Shown here piece after piece: positions 57,034 to 64,000 of a stretch of DNA of 64,000 nt (its first letter is position 1; every line of letters starts with the position of its first letter). This stretch comes from Lolliginicoccus suaedae (GTDB lineage: Bacteria > Actinomycetota > Actinomycetes > Mycobacteriales > Mycobacteriaceae). The DNA lies in contig NZ_VSSO01000002.1 of assembly GCF_008312885.1 (NCBI RefSeq), positions 359,846 to 423,845 of the forward strand, written 5' to 3'. Position numbers and translations under genes: made by a program. The notes below the pieces were generated by a model. The model was not told where the DNA came from. It saw only the letters and a program-made list of their open reading frames with translations, and did no database searches.

Positions 57034-58158
57034 ATGACCAGTCAGGTCAGCCATGCGTACAAGAACGATCCAGTGCAGGGCAACGCCGACGGCATCTGGT
57101 CCGACGACCAGGCCGGGCGAGCTGCACCGGCACCCAAGGCCGCGCCAAGCGCATCCAGCAAGGATTCCGATGCCAAAGCAGCGGCCTCCACGGATCTCTT
57201 CAGCCGCCCAGGGGCATCCTCGAGCAGCCCGAACTCCTGGGATCTCTCCAGCGAGGTCCTGCTCAAGCCGGTCAAGCCAGCACCACGGCGCGGCTGGCGG
57301 AAGGCCGTCTACTCCTGCACCGGCGGCTCCGTCAATCTGGGCGACGGCAAGAAGGAAGCCCGGATCGCCGAGCTGACCGCGGAAATCCGGGGCTCGCTGT
57401 ACGGCTGCCACAAGATCGCCGTGCTCAGCCTCAAGGGCGGTGTCGGCAAGACCACGGTCACTGCTGCCGTCGGCTCCACGTTCGCCTCCCTGCGCGGCGA
57501 CCGGGTCATCGCGGTGGACGCGAACCCGGACCGGGGAACCCTGAGCAACAAGCTGCCCCTCGGCACCGAGGCCACCGTGCGTGACCTGCTCCGCCAGGGC
57601 GCCGATATCCAGCGCTACAGCGACGTCCGCGCCTTCACCTCGCAAGCGACGAGCCGGCTCGAGGTGCTGGCGTCCGACAGCGATCCCGCCGTCTCGGAGG
57701 CCTTCAGCGCCAAGGACTACCACGAGGTACTCGATGTTCTCGAGCGGTTCTACAACCTCGTGCTCACCGACTGCGGCACCGGGCTCATGCACTCGGCGAT
57801 GTCCGGCGTGCTCGATAGCGCTGATGCATTGATCATTGTCAGCTCGGGATCGGTCGATGGCGCCCGCAGCGCCTCGGCCACCATGGACTGGCTCGAGGCC
57901 CACGGCCACGCCGACCTCGTCGCCAAGTCGATCACCGTCATCAATGCTGCCCGCCCCAAGGCTGGCAAGGTCGATCTCGACAAGGTCGTGCAGCACTTCA
58001 GCAAGCGCAGCCGAGCAGTACGGATGCTGCCGTTCGACCCGCACCTCGAGGAGGGCGCCGAGATCGACATGGAGCGCCTGCGCCCCGCCACGAAGCTCGC
58101 GCTGATGGAGCTCGCAGCAACGCTGGCGAGCGGGTTCGGCAGCGCGCGCAAGGGCTAG
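57034..58158 (+). CDS. MinD/ParA-like ATPase
   Basis: 374 residues. The N-terminal 100 residues are Ser/Ala/Pro-rich and probably disordered. The ATPase part starts near residue 130 with the deviant Walker A KIAVLSLKGGVGKTTVTAAV, then VIAVDANPDRGTLSNKL and NLVLTDCGTGLMHSAMSGVL. The same N-terminal tail plus MinD layout occurs in ESX secretion-linked ATPases (EspI/Rv3888c type) and in Rv0530, next to the cytochrome c genes. The role is unknown; no ESX genes are in the window. ATG 57034 has a GGGGGAGG site. Confidence 0.85.
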   Translation: MTSQVSHAYKNDPVQGNADGIWSDDQAGRAAPAPKAAPSASSKDSDAKAAASTDLFSRPGASSSSPNSWDLSSEVLLKPVKPAPRRGWRKAVYSCTGGSVNLGDGKKEARIAELTAEIRGSLYGCHKIAVLSLKGGVGKTTVTAAVGSTFASLRGDRVIAVDANPDRGTLSNKLPLGTEATVRDLLRQGADIQRYSDVRAFTSQATSRLEVLASDSDPAVSEAFSAKDYHEVLDVLERFYNLVLTDCGTGLMHSAMSGVLDSADALIIVSSGSVDGARSASATMDWLEAHGHADLVAKSITVINAARPKAGKVDLDKVVQHFSKRSRAVRMLPFDPHLEEGAEIDMERLRPATKLALMELAATLASGFGSARKG

Positions 58159-58181
58159 ACCGGCACCCAGAGCTGGACATG

Positions 58182-58215
58182 CAGAAGCGGTGGGGAGCAC
58201 AAGCTCCCCACCGCT
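58182..58215. terminator. Terminator after the MinD-like gene
   Basis: A perfect 15-bp stem, GAAGCGGTGGGGAGC (58182-58196) and GCTCCCCACCGCTTC (58201-58215), with an ACAA loop. It is 24 bp after the stop and faces the leftward small membrane gene. Confidence 0.9.
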
Positions 58216-58268
58216 TCATCGTGCAACGCACATCTCGACCGCGTGGGCCGTCCCACATTCCCGCTTCC

Positions 58269-58487
58269 CTATGCCTCGCCGCTCTCGTTCTGCGGGTCGG
58301 TCCGCTTCGGGTCGGCCGGACGTTCCTTGCTCAAGTCCCTCTTGATCCGCCACAGGAACTCGGGATCATCGTCCGGGCCGACCGTTCGGGGGGTATTGTC
58401 CGTCCGCCCGAGCAAGGTGGGTCCGAAAGCACGCCACAAGAGCACAGTGAGCAGGATCAGCCCCAGAATGGCCAGGATCCACAGCAT
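58269..58487 (-). CDS. Small single-pass membrane protein
   Basis: 72 residues: one membrane segment (LWILAILGLILLTVLLWRAF) and a charged tail containing VGPDDDPEFLWRIKRDL. From memory, small actinobacterial membrane proteins with a GPDDDPEFL motif are common, but I know of no assigned function. ATG 58487 has a strong AGGAGGTG site. It is downstream of bldC on the same strand (82 bp apart). Confidence 0.75.
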   Translation of the reverse strand: MLWILAILGLILLTVLLWRAFGPTLLGRTDNTPRTVGPDDDPEFLWRIKRDLSKERPADPKRTDPQNESGEA

Positions 58488-58569
58488 GACGCACCTCCTT
58501 CTCCTTACGAGAGTAGCGGTGCGGTGCTTCCCGGGCCAGGATGGCCCTGGCCCGGGCTCCAGCGTGGGG

Positions 58570-58776
58570 TCAGCGGTGCGCCTCGGAGGTCAGTCGAGCG
58601 TGCAGCTCGCGGACCTCGGACTCGCGGAAGCGACGGTGCCCGCCAGGGGTGCGCAGCGATCCGAGCCGTCCGGCGAGCGCCCAGCGGGAAACGGTCTTCG
58701 GGTCGACGCTGAACAGCGACGCGACCTGGCCGGGGGTGAGCAGTCGCTCGTTGGTCTCGAATCCAATGACAGTCAT
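58570..58776 (-). CDS. bldC: BldC-family helix-turn-helix regulator
   Basis: 68 residues, a single MerR-like winged helix: LLTPGQVASLFSVDPKTVSR and LRTPGGHRRFRESEVRELH. It is the same length and layout as Streptomyces BldC, which delays development by binding direct repeats; in non-sporulating relatives its role is less clear. ATG 58776 has a GGAG site. Confidence 0.9.
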   Translation of the reverse strand: MTVIGFETNERLLTPGQVASLFSVDPKTVSRWALAGRLGSLRTPGGHRRFRESEVRELHARLTSEAHR

Positions 58777-58978
58777 TTCCGTGCTCCTTCGGTTTGTGAC
58801 CGGATGAACTTTGATCAATAGTGGCACCGCGGGTGCCAGGTACTCGAACGGTACGATGTTGGTAAAGCGGAGGTAAGGGACTAAGCGGGCATTTTCCCGC
58901 GCTCGCGGAGGGCCTCTACTCCGGCCCGCGAAGGATGGCGGGCCGAGCCAGCGCGACAGTACTCGGTAGCCTTGAGCC

Positions 58979-59326
58979 GTGAGCAACTCGTCTTCGTCAT
59001 CCCAGGCATCGCCGCAGCGCCAGCACACCAAGGGCACCCTCGTCCGCGACATCATCCTGTTCACCGTCGCGAGGCTCCTCCTCGCGGCCCTCATCGCCGG
59101 GGTCATCATCGGCGCGGGCATGCTCGTCGGGGTCCAGGTCTATCTCCTCGTCGCGCTGCTCTTCGCGGTCCTCATCGCCATGCCCCTGTCCTTCGTGCTG
59201 TTCAAGCCTCTGCGCCAGCGCATCAACGCGGGCATCGCGGCGCTGGACTCGCAGCGCCGCCAGCAGCGCGCGGACCTCGAGGCACGCCTGCGGGGAGCGC
59301 AGCAGGGCGATACGGGCGGAGAATGA
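58979..59326 (+). CDS. DUF4229-family membrane protein
   Basis: 115 residues. Two membrane segments (about 23-48 and 52-73) with [20 protein letters not shown], then the short [20 protein letters not shown] segment and a charged amphipathic tail. This matches DUF4229, a widespread actinobacterial family of unknown function. TAGCCT at 58967-58972, 6 bases before GTG 58979, suggests a leaderless start. The stop overlaps the cysteine desulfhydrase ATG by 4 nt. Confidence 0.8.
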   Translation: MSNSSSSSQASPQRQHTKGTLVRDIILFTVARLLLAALIAGVIIGAGMLVGVQVYLLVALLFAVLIAMPLSFVLFKPLRQRINAGIAALDSQRRQQRADLEARLRGAQQGDTGGE

Positions 59327-60462
59327 TCCCACCGCGCCACGGTTCCCGGGCCCCGCGCGACCGGGAATGGGCGGACAACGCGGTGCGCCTCATCGAGGCC
59401 GACGCGCAGCGCAGCGCCGACACCCACTTGCTGCGATACCCGCTGCCCGAGCAGTGGCCCGGCTCGGCGGCACGCGTGCAGCTCTACCTCAAGGACGAGT
59501 CCACCCACATCACCGGCAGCCTCAAGCACCGCCTCGCGCGATCGCTGTTCCTCTACGGGTTGTGCAACGGATGGATCCACGACCGCTCCACCGTCATCGA
59601 GGCATCCTCGGGCTCGACCGCCGTCTCCGAGGCCTATTTCGCGCGGTTGCTCGGGCTGCGCTTCGTCGCGGTCATGCCCGCCACCACCAGCCCTTCGAAG
59701 ATCGCGCTGATCGAGGCGCAGGGCGGTGAATGCCACTTCGTCTCCGAGCCCGGGGAGATCTACCGCGAGGCGCAGCGCCTCGCCGATGCGTGCGGCGGGC
59801 ACTACCTCGACCAGTTCACCAACGCCGAGCGGGCTACCGATTGGCGGGGCAACAACAACATCGCCGAATCGATCTTCCAGCAGCTCGAGCTCGAGGAGCA
59901 TCCCGTGCCGGAGTGGATCGTCGTGGGGGCGGGCACTGGAGGCACCAGCGCCACCATGGGTCGCTACCTGCGCTACAAGCGGCATGCCACCCGGCTGTGC
60001 GTGGTCGACCCCGAGCACTCGGTGTTCCTCGACGCCTGGTCCACCGGGCAGCGAGGACTCACCGAGACCTGCGGATCACGCATCGAGGGCATCGGGCGGC
60101 CGCGGGTCGAGCCATCGTTCGTGCCCGAGGTCGTCGATCACATGGTGCGCGTGCCCGACGCCTCCTCCATTGCCGCAATGCGCTTCGCCTCGCGCCACCT
60201 GGGCCGACTTGTCGGCGGATCGACCGGCACCAACCTGTGGGGTGCTTTCGCGCTGATCTCCCGCATGATCGCCGAGGGGCGCAGCGGCAGCGTCGTCACC
60301 CTCTTGTGCGACGGCGGGGACCGGTACGCGGGCACCTACTTCGACGACGACTGGGTAGCCCGCGAGGGCCTCGATCTCACCGGGCCCACCGAAGCGATCG
60401 AGCACTTCCTCGCGACGGGGGAATGGGCACCCGGAGGAACGGATGCGGGGGAGCGGCACTGA
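59323..60462 (+). CDS. cds1: PLP-dependent L-cysteine desulfhydrase, Cds1-type
   Basis: 379 residues. By memory it is very close to M. tuberculosis Rv3684 (Cds1), which breaks cysteine into H2S, pyruvate and ammonia and supports respiration and redox balance. Cysteine synthase fold: the PLP Lys in [19 protein letters not shown], the substrate loop [19 protein letters not shown], and the phosphate-binding [37 protein letters not shown] is family-specific. It is coupled to the DUF4229 gene (ATGA) and to an ABC ATPase (TGATG), an arrangement unlike M. tuberculosis. Confidence 0.9.
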   Translation: MIPPRHGSRAPRDREWADNAVRLIEADAQRSADTHLLRYPLPEQWPGSAARVQLYLKDESTHITGSLKHRLARSLFLYGLCNGWIHDRSTVIEASSGSTAVSEAYFARLLGLRFVAVMPATTSPSKIALIEAQGGECHFVSEPGEIYREAQRLADACGGHYLDQFTNAERATDWRGNNNIAESIFQQLELEEHPVPEWIVVGAGTGGTSATMGRYLRYKRHATRLCVVDPEHSVFLDAWSTGQRGLTETCGSRIEGIGRPRVEPSFVPEVVDHMVRVPDASSIAAMRFASRHLGRLVGGSTGTNLWGAFALISRMIAEGRSGSVVTLLCDGGDRYAGTYFDDDWVAREGLDLTGPTEAIEHFLATGEWAPGGTDAGERH

Positions 60463-61163
60463 TGACCAGCAGCGGCAACGATCCGGCAGTGCGCTTCCAC
60501 AAGGTGGTGCGCGAGTACCGCCTCGGCGAGGAGATCGTGCGCGCCCTCGACGGCGTCGACCTCGACCTCGCCGGCGGGCAATTCGTCTCCATCGTCGGCC
60601 CGTCCGGCGCGGGCAAGAGCACCCTGCTGCACCTGATGGGCGGGCTCGATACCCCCACCTCCGGCACGGTCACCGTCGGCGGCCAGGACATCGGCGCCTA
60701 CAGCGATACCCAGCTCGCCGAGTTCCGCCGCCACCACATCGGCTTCGTGTTCCAGTTCTTCAACCTCCTGCCCACCCTCACCGCTTGGGAGAACGTGGCC
60801 GTGCCCCGCCTCCTCGACGGGCAGGCCCTCTCCACCGCCCGCGACGACGCCATCGCGCTGCTGCAACGAGTGGGGCTCGCCGACCGTGTGGACCACCGGC
60901 CCGCGGAGCTCTCCGGCGGGCAGATGCAGCGCGTCGCCATCGCCCGCGCCCTCATCAACGACCCCCCGGTCATCCTCGCCGACGAGCCCACCGGCAACCT
61001 CGACTCCCGCACCGGCAGCGGAGTGCTCGACCTGCTCACCGACATCGCGCACAGCAGCACCAACCGGCTCGTCGTGATGGTCACCCACGACAGGTCCGCC
61101 GCCGATCGCACCGACCTCGTCCTCACGATGCGCGACGGGCGCCTCGAGCACGCCGATGGCTAG
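60462..61163 (+). CDS. ABC transporter ATP-binding protein (MacB/LolD type)
   Basis: 233 residues. Walker A GPSGAGKSTLLHLMGGLDTP, Q-loop FVFQFFNLLPTLTAWENVAV, signature LSGGQMQRVAIARALIND, Walker B VILADEPTGNLDSRTG and the H loop VMVTHD are all intact. It belongs to the group that works with FtsX-like permeases on lipids, peptides or lipoproteins rather than with solute importers. ATG 60462 shares one base with the preceding stop (TGATG), and the stop overlaps the permease start by 8 bp. Confidence 0.93.
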   Translation: MTSSGNDPAVRFHKVVREYRLGEEIVRALDGVDLDLAGGQFVSIVGPSGAGKSTLLHLMGGLDTPTSGTVTVGGQDIGAYSDTQLAEFRRHHIGFVFQFFNLLPTLTAWENVAVPRLLDGQALSTARDDAIALLQRVGLADRVDHRPAELSGGQMQRVAIARALINDPPVILADEPTGNLDSRTGSGVLDLLTDIAHSSTNRLVVMVTHDRSAADRTDLVLTMRDGRLEHADG

Positions 61164-63666
61164 CGTTCGCGCGCACCTCGACCGCTGGTGGCTGCTGCAC
61201 CTGCGCGAGCTCTGGGCACGACCGGTGCGCGCCGCGATCTCCACGGCCGTCATCGCGGTCTCCTCCGCGCTCATCGTTTCGGTGCTCTCCACCTACGGAT
61301 CCCTCACCGGATCGGTGGGCGACCTGTCCGCCACCATCGCCGGTGATGCCGACCTCGAGATCACCGCCATCACCGACACCGGGTTCGACGACACCGTCGT
61401 GGGCCGGGTGCGCGTCGTGGACGGGGTCGATGCGGCAGTGCCGATGGTGTGGACCCCCGTCCCGACAGCCGATAGCGGAACAACACTGCTCTTCGGCAGC
61501 GATGCCAGCGCCGCCCGGCTCGGCAGCATGATCGCCGAGGGCCTCGAAGCCTCGCCCGCCGACCTCCTCGCTGACGGAGTCCTCGCCGGCCCTGGCATCG
61601 GTGCCACGGTGGGCGATCGGATCGAGCTGCCCGGCGGCACCGCGACCGTCATCGAGGTGCTCGGCACCCCCAATGCGGCAGCGATCAACGGCGGAAACTT
61701 CCTGGTCACCGCGCTTCCCGTGGCGCAGCGCCTCGCGGGCCGCGAGGGCATCCTCGATTCGGTGTTCGTCCTCCTCGAGCCCGGTGCCGATGCGGCCGCC
61801 ACCCGCGAGCGCATCGAGCAGGCCATCGACGGCGAGGCACTCGTTGCCGAGCCTGGGTTCCGCACCGCCCAGGCCAGCTCGGCCATCGCCCTGACCCGTG
61901 ATTCCACGCTGATCGTGGCGATGATCGGGCTCGTTGTTGCTGCCTTCCTCGTCTTCAACTCGATGAACATGACCGTCGCGCAGCGCCGGCCCGCCATCGC
62001 CACGCTGCGGGCGGTCGGCGCGCGGCGCGGCACCATCGTCCGCGGCCTCATCGGCGAGGCAGCCTTCCTCGGTGCCGTCGGCGGCGTGCTCGGAGTTCCC
62101 CTCGGCGCGCTCATGGGCGGCCTCGCCGTTGGCCGGATACCGCCCGTGCTGCTGCAATCGTTCAGCACCGAGATCACCTTCGCCGTGCAGTGGTACGCGC
62201 CCATCATCGCGGTCCTGCTGTGCATCCTCGCCAGCGTGGCAGCATCCGCTGTCGCCGCGCGGCAAGTGTTCGCCGTGGCACCGGTCGAGGCGCTGCAGCC
62301 CGCGGATGTGATCACCGCGGAGGGCGACCACCAGCCCTGGACGAGGACCGCCGCGCTCGGCGGCATCGCCGTCATGCTGCTTGCGCTCGCGATGGCCTTC
62401 CAGTTCGAGGACCGCCGCGCCCTCGTCGCGAGCGCCCTGTTCGCCGCCGGAGGACTTGCCCTGTGCTACGGCGTGATCCGCGGCATCAGCGGAGCCACCG
62501 CCTGGCTGGCCCTGCGTGGAGGGGCACCCGGCAGGCTCGCCTCCGAGTCCGCATCCCGCGCGCCCCGCCGCGTGTGGGCCACCGCCGTGACCGTCATGAT
62601 CGCCGTCGCGGTCGCCGTCTCGACCACCGGATCCATGCGCAACCTCGTCGATTCCTCCGGCGACCTCGTCGCTCCCCTCGCTGATGCGGACTTCTACCTC
62701 TCCACCACGCCCGTCGATGTCGTCCCCGCCGGTCCCGTCGTTCCCGAGGCGGCCTACGACGTCCTGGACCAGGCCACGGGGATCGGCAGCGTCACAGAGG
62801 GGCAGTGGGCATATGCCAACATCAGCAGCCCCGACGGCGCACCGCTCAAAGCGATGGTTCTCGGGGCGATGCCCGGCACCACCGCTCCAGCCGTGCGCGC
62901 CATGGACGAATCCCTGCGGCAAGCCCTGCACCGGGGCGAGGGCATCGTCCTGTCCCGGCAGCTCGCCCGGCAGATTGGGCTCGATACCGGCGATGCCGTC
63001 GAGCTCGCCACCCCCAGCGGTGCCCGCTCCGCTCCGATCATCGGCGTCATCGACTACCTCTCGGTGGGATCGGGGATGCTCGCGATGCCGCTGCCGATGA
63101 TGCAGCAATGGTACGAGCGACCAGGCGCGACGTTCCTCGAGGTCCAGGTGGCTGATGCGGCCGATGCCGCGACCGTGATCGCTGCCGTGCGCGAGCAGCT
63201 CCCGGACGGGGTGTTCCTCGAGACGGGCGCCGAGGCATATGGCGCGGCGCGGGGAGCCACCGAGCAGGCCGGGGCGCTCGCGGTGGGCGTGCAGTGGATC
63301 GTTGCCCTCGTGGCGGCCGTGGCGCTGCTCAACACCCTCATGCTGTCGGTGCTCGACCGGCGCCGCGAGCTCGGCGTGCTGCGCGCAATGGGGGCGAGCC
63401 GACGCTTCATCGCGCGCACCGTGCTCGTCGAAGCCGTCGCGGTCGGCATTGTCGGTGGTTTCCTGGGACTGCTATTCGGCGGCGCGCTGCACTACCTCGC
63501 CACCGTGGCGCTCTCGGGCACCACCGCGGTGAGCATCAACTACGAGATCGTGCCCGTGGCGGGGCTCTATGCCCTCGCCGCCCTGGCTCTCGCGCTCGCC
63601 GGTGCTCTCGTGCCCGCGTGGCGGGCGGGCCGGATGGACATCCTCAGCGCAGTCGCGGCCGAGTAG
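61156..63666 (+). CDS. ABC transporter permease, FtsX-like (two FtsX domains)
   Basis: 836 residues. One membrane segment near the N terminus (AAISTAVIAVSSALIVSVLS) is followed by a MacB-like extracytoplasmic domain. FtsX domain 1 (about 250-390) contains MNMTVAQRRPAIATLRAVGA; a second extracytoplasmic domain and FtsX domain 2 (about 710-830) follow, with MLSVLDRRRELGVLRAMGAS. The two-domain form is typical of Gram-positive MacB-like exporters or mechanotransducers. The partner is the overlapping ATPase gene. The substrate is unknown. Confidence 0.92.
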   Translation: MASVRAHLDRWWLLHLRELWARPVRAAISTAVIAVSSALIVSVLSTYGSLTGSVGDLSATIAGDADLEITAITDTGFDDTVVGRVRVVDGVDAAVPMVWTPVPTADSGTTLLFGSDASAARLGSMIAEGLEASPADLLADGVLAGPGIGATVGDRIELPGGTATVIEVLGTPNAAAINGGNFLVTALPVAQRLAGREGILDSVFVLLEPGADAAATRERIEQAIDGEALVAEPGFRTAQASSAIALTRDSTLIVAMIGLVVAAFLVFNSMNMTVAQRRPAIATLRAVGARRGTIVRGLIGEAAFLGAVGGVLGVPLGALMGGLAVGRIPPVLLQSFSTEITFAVQWYAPIIAVLLCILASVAASAVAARQVFAVAPVEALQPADVITAEGDHQPWTRTAALGGIAVMLLALAMAFQFEDRRALVASALFAAGGLALCYGVIRGISGATAWLALRGGAPGRLASESASRAPRRVWATAVTVMIAVAVAVSTTGSMRNLVDSSGDLVAPLADADFYLSTTPVDVVPAGPVVPEAAYDVLDQATGIGSVTEGQWAYANISSPDGAPLKAMVLGAMPGTTAPAVRAMDESLRQALHRGEGIVLSRQLARQIGLDTGDAVELATPSGARSAPIIGVIDYLSVGSGMLAMPLPMMQQWYERPGATFLEVQVADAADAATVIAAVREQLPDGVFLETGAEAYGAARGATEQAGALAVGVQWIVALVAAVALLNTLMLSVLDRRRELGVLRAMGASRRFIARTVLVEAVAVGIVGGFLGLLFGGALHYLATVALSGTTAVSINYEIVPVAGLYALAALALALAGALVPAWRAGRMDILSAVAAE

Positions 63667-64000
63667 CGGGGCGGGTTGTTTCTGCTGGATGTTGCTATGA
63701 GTCTGCGATGTAGCGCCGATGTCCTAGCAGGCATCGGGAACCACGAAGGCCAAGGCAGGGCAGTAGAAGTTTACGGGCGGATTTCCACACCACCTAGCCT
63801 GCTTCGCTGGTGTCCGACGTCGACCTGTACCAGTCTCGGTGCGCCAGGTGTGGCTCGAACCTAGTGGGACAGGCAGTGTTGGACCGTGCCGCCCTCCTTA
63901 TATGGTCAGTTCGCAATCCGGTGGGTGTGCGTGCACTGCAGTAAAGGAGTTCGACATCAAGGTGGGGATTGCGACGGCGTTGCCCTGAGTGGGCCTATTC
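63667..64000. other. Gene-free end region
   Basis: About 330 bp to the window edge without a convincing gene; it is visibly richer in A and T than its surroundings. A degenerate family 2 repeat-like stretch runs from CTGCTGG (63682-63688) to AGCAG (63726-63730). TATATG at 63899-63904 is a possible rightward -10, and AAAGGAG (63943-63949) a possible ribosome site for something beyond the edge; the only near start, GTG 63962, ends after eight codons. Confidence 0.4.

Noticed and set aside
61123-63108. A 661-codon open frame antisense to the ABC permease
   Set aside because: Shadow frame with repetitive Gly/Asp/Glu/Arg content.

Overview
This window is one contiguous stretch of a high-GC actinobacterial chromosome, almost certainly from the order Mycobacteriales (the Mycobacterium/Nocardia/Rhodococcus/Hoyosella group). 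The basis is gene content and order: ppa, dacB, a zinc metalloprotease, tilS, hpt, ftsH, folE-folP-folB-folK, a DUF3180 gene, panC-panD-coaX, lysS, lsr2 and clpC, then mhuD, mutY, a beta-carbonic anhydrase, disA, radA, an LpqE-like lipoprotein, carD, ispD, ispF, cysS and rlmB. From memory this matches the M. tuberculosis Rv3628 to Rv3579 arrangement. A second block (hemL, phosphatase, TlpA, ccdA, resB, ccsB, MinD-like) matches the Rv0524 to Rv0530 arrangement. Lsr2, CarD, BldC, MhuD and many leaderless-looking starts fit the same group. I cannot name the genus from sequence alone. Layout: 1-520 holds the 3' end of a DNA polymerase III delta' gene and a tRNA-Thr. 577-13067 is accessory: small stress or envelope proteins, a DsbA-like protein, CsbD, a DUF2231 protein, a GntR regulator with an MFS exporter, a MarR-Pls/PosA NRPS-M1 peptidase operon, and an orphan solute-binding lipoprotein. 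13113-33374 is core housekeeping: cell wall, tRNA modification, purine salvage, FtsH, folate, pantothenate/CoA, LysRS, Lsr2 and ClpC. 33422-46848 covers envelope, redox and haem functions, DNA repair and signalling (MutY, DisA, RadA), the transcription factor CarD, MEP isoprenoid enzymes, CysRS and RlmB. 47110-58776 carries an acyl-CoA oxidase-like gene, the haem/cytochrome c biogenesis operon, a Ca/Na antiporter, a MinD-like ATPase and BldC. 58979-63666 is a tightly overlapped operon of a DUF4229 protein, a Cds1-type cysteine desulfhydrase and a MacB/FtsX-type ABC transporter. How the genes work together: the folate and pantothenate genes form a near-continuous cofactor operon with 4-nt ATGA overlaps. 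hemL to ccsB supplies haem and assembles c-type cytochromes. DisA and RadA are adjacent, as in other actinobacteria and Firmicutes, and link c-di-AMP to DNA repair. Most unusual points: (1) at 27288-28247, a short Cys-rich leader peptide of the actinobacterial sulfur-attenuator type precedes a single fused cysteine-dioxygenase-like/rhodanese-like protein in which both active sites appear to be lost; (2) two different families of dispersed palindromic repeats, all four clear copies of which lie between convergent genes; (3) a 32-bp divergent, apparently doubly leaderless promoter between mhuD and a hydrolase; (4) a MarR-controlled Pls/PosA-type synthetase operon.
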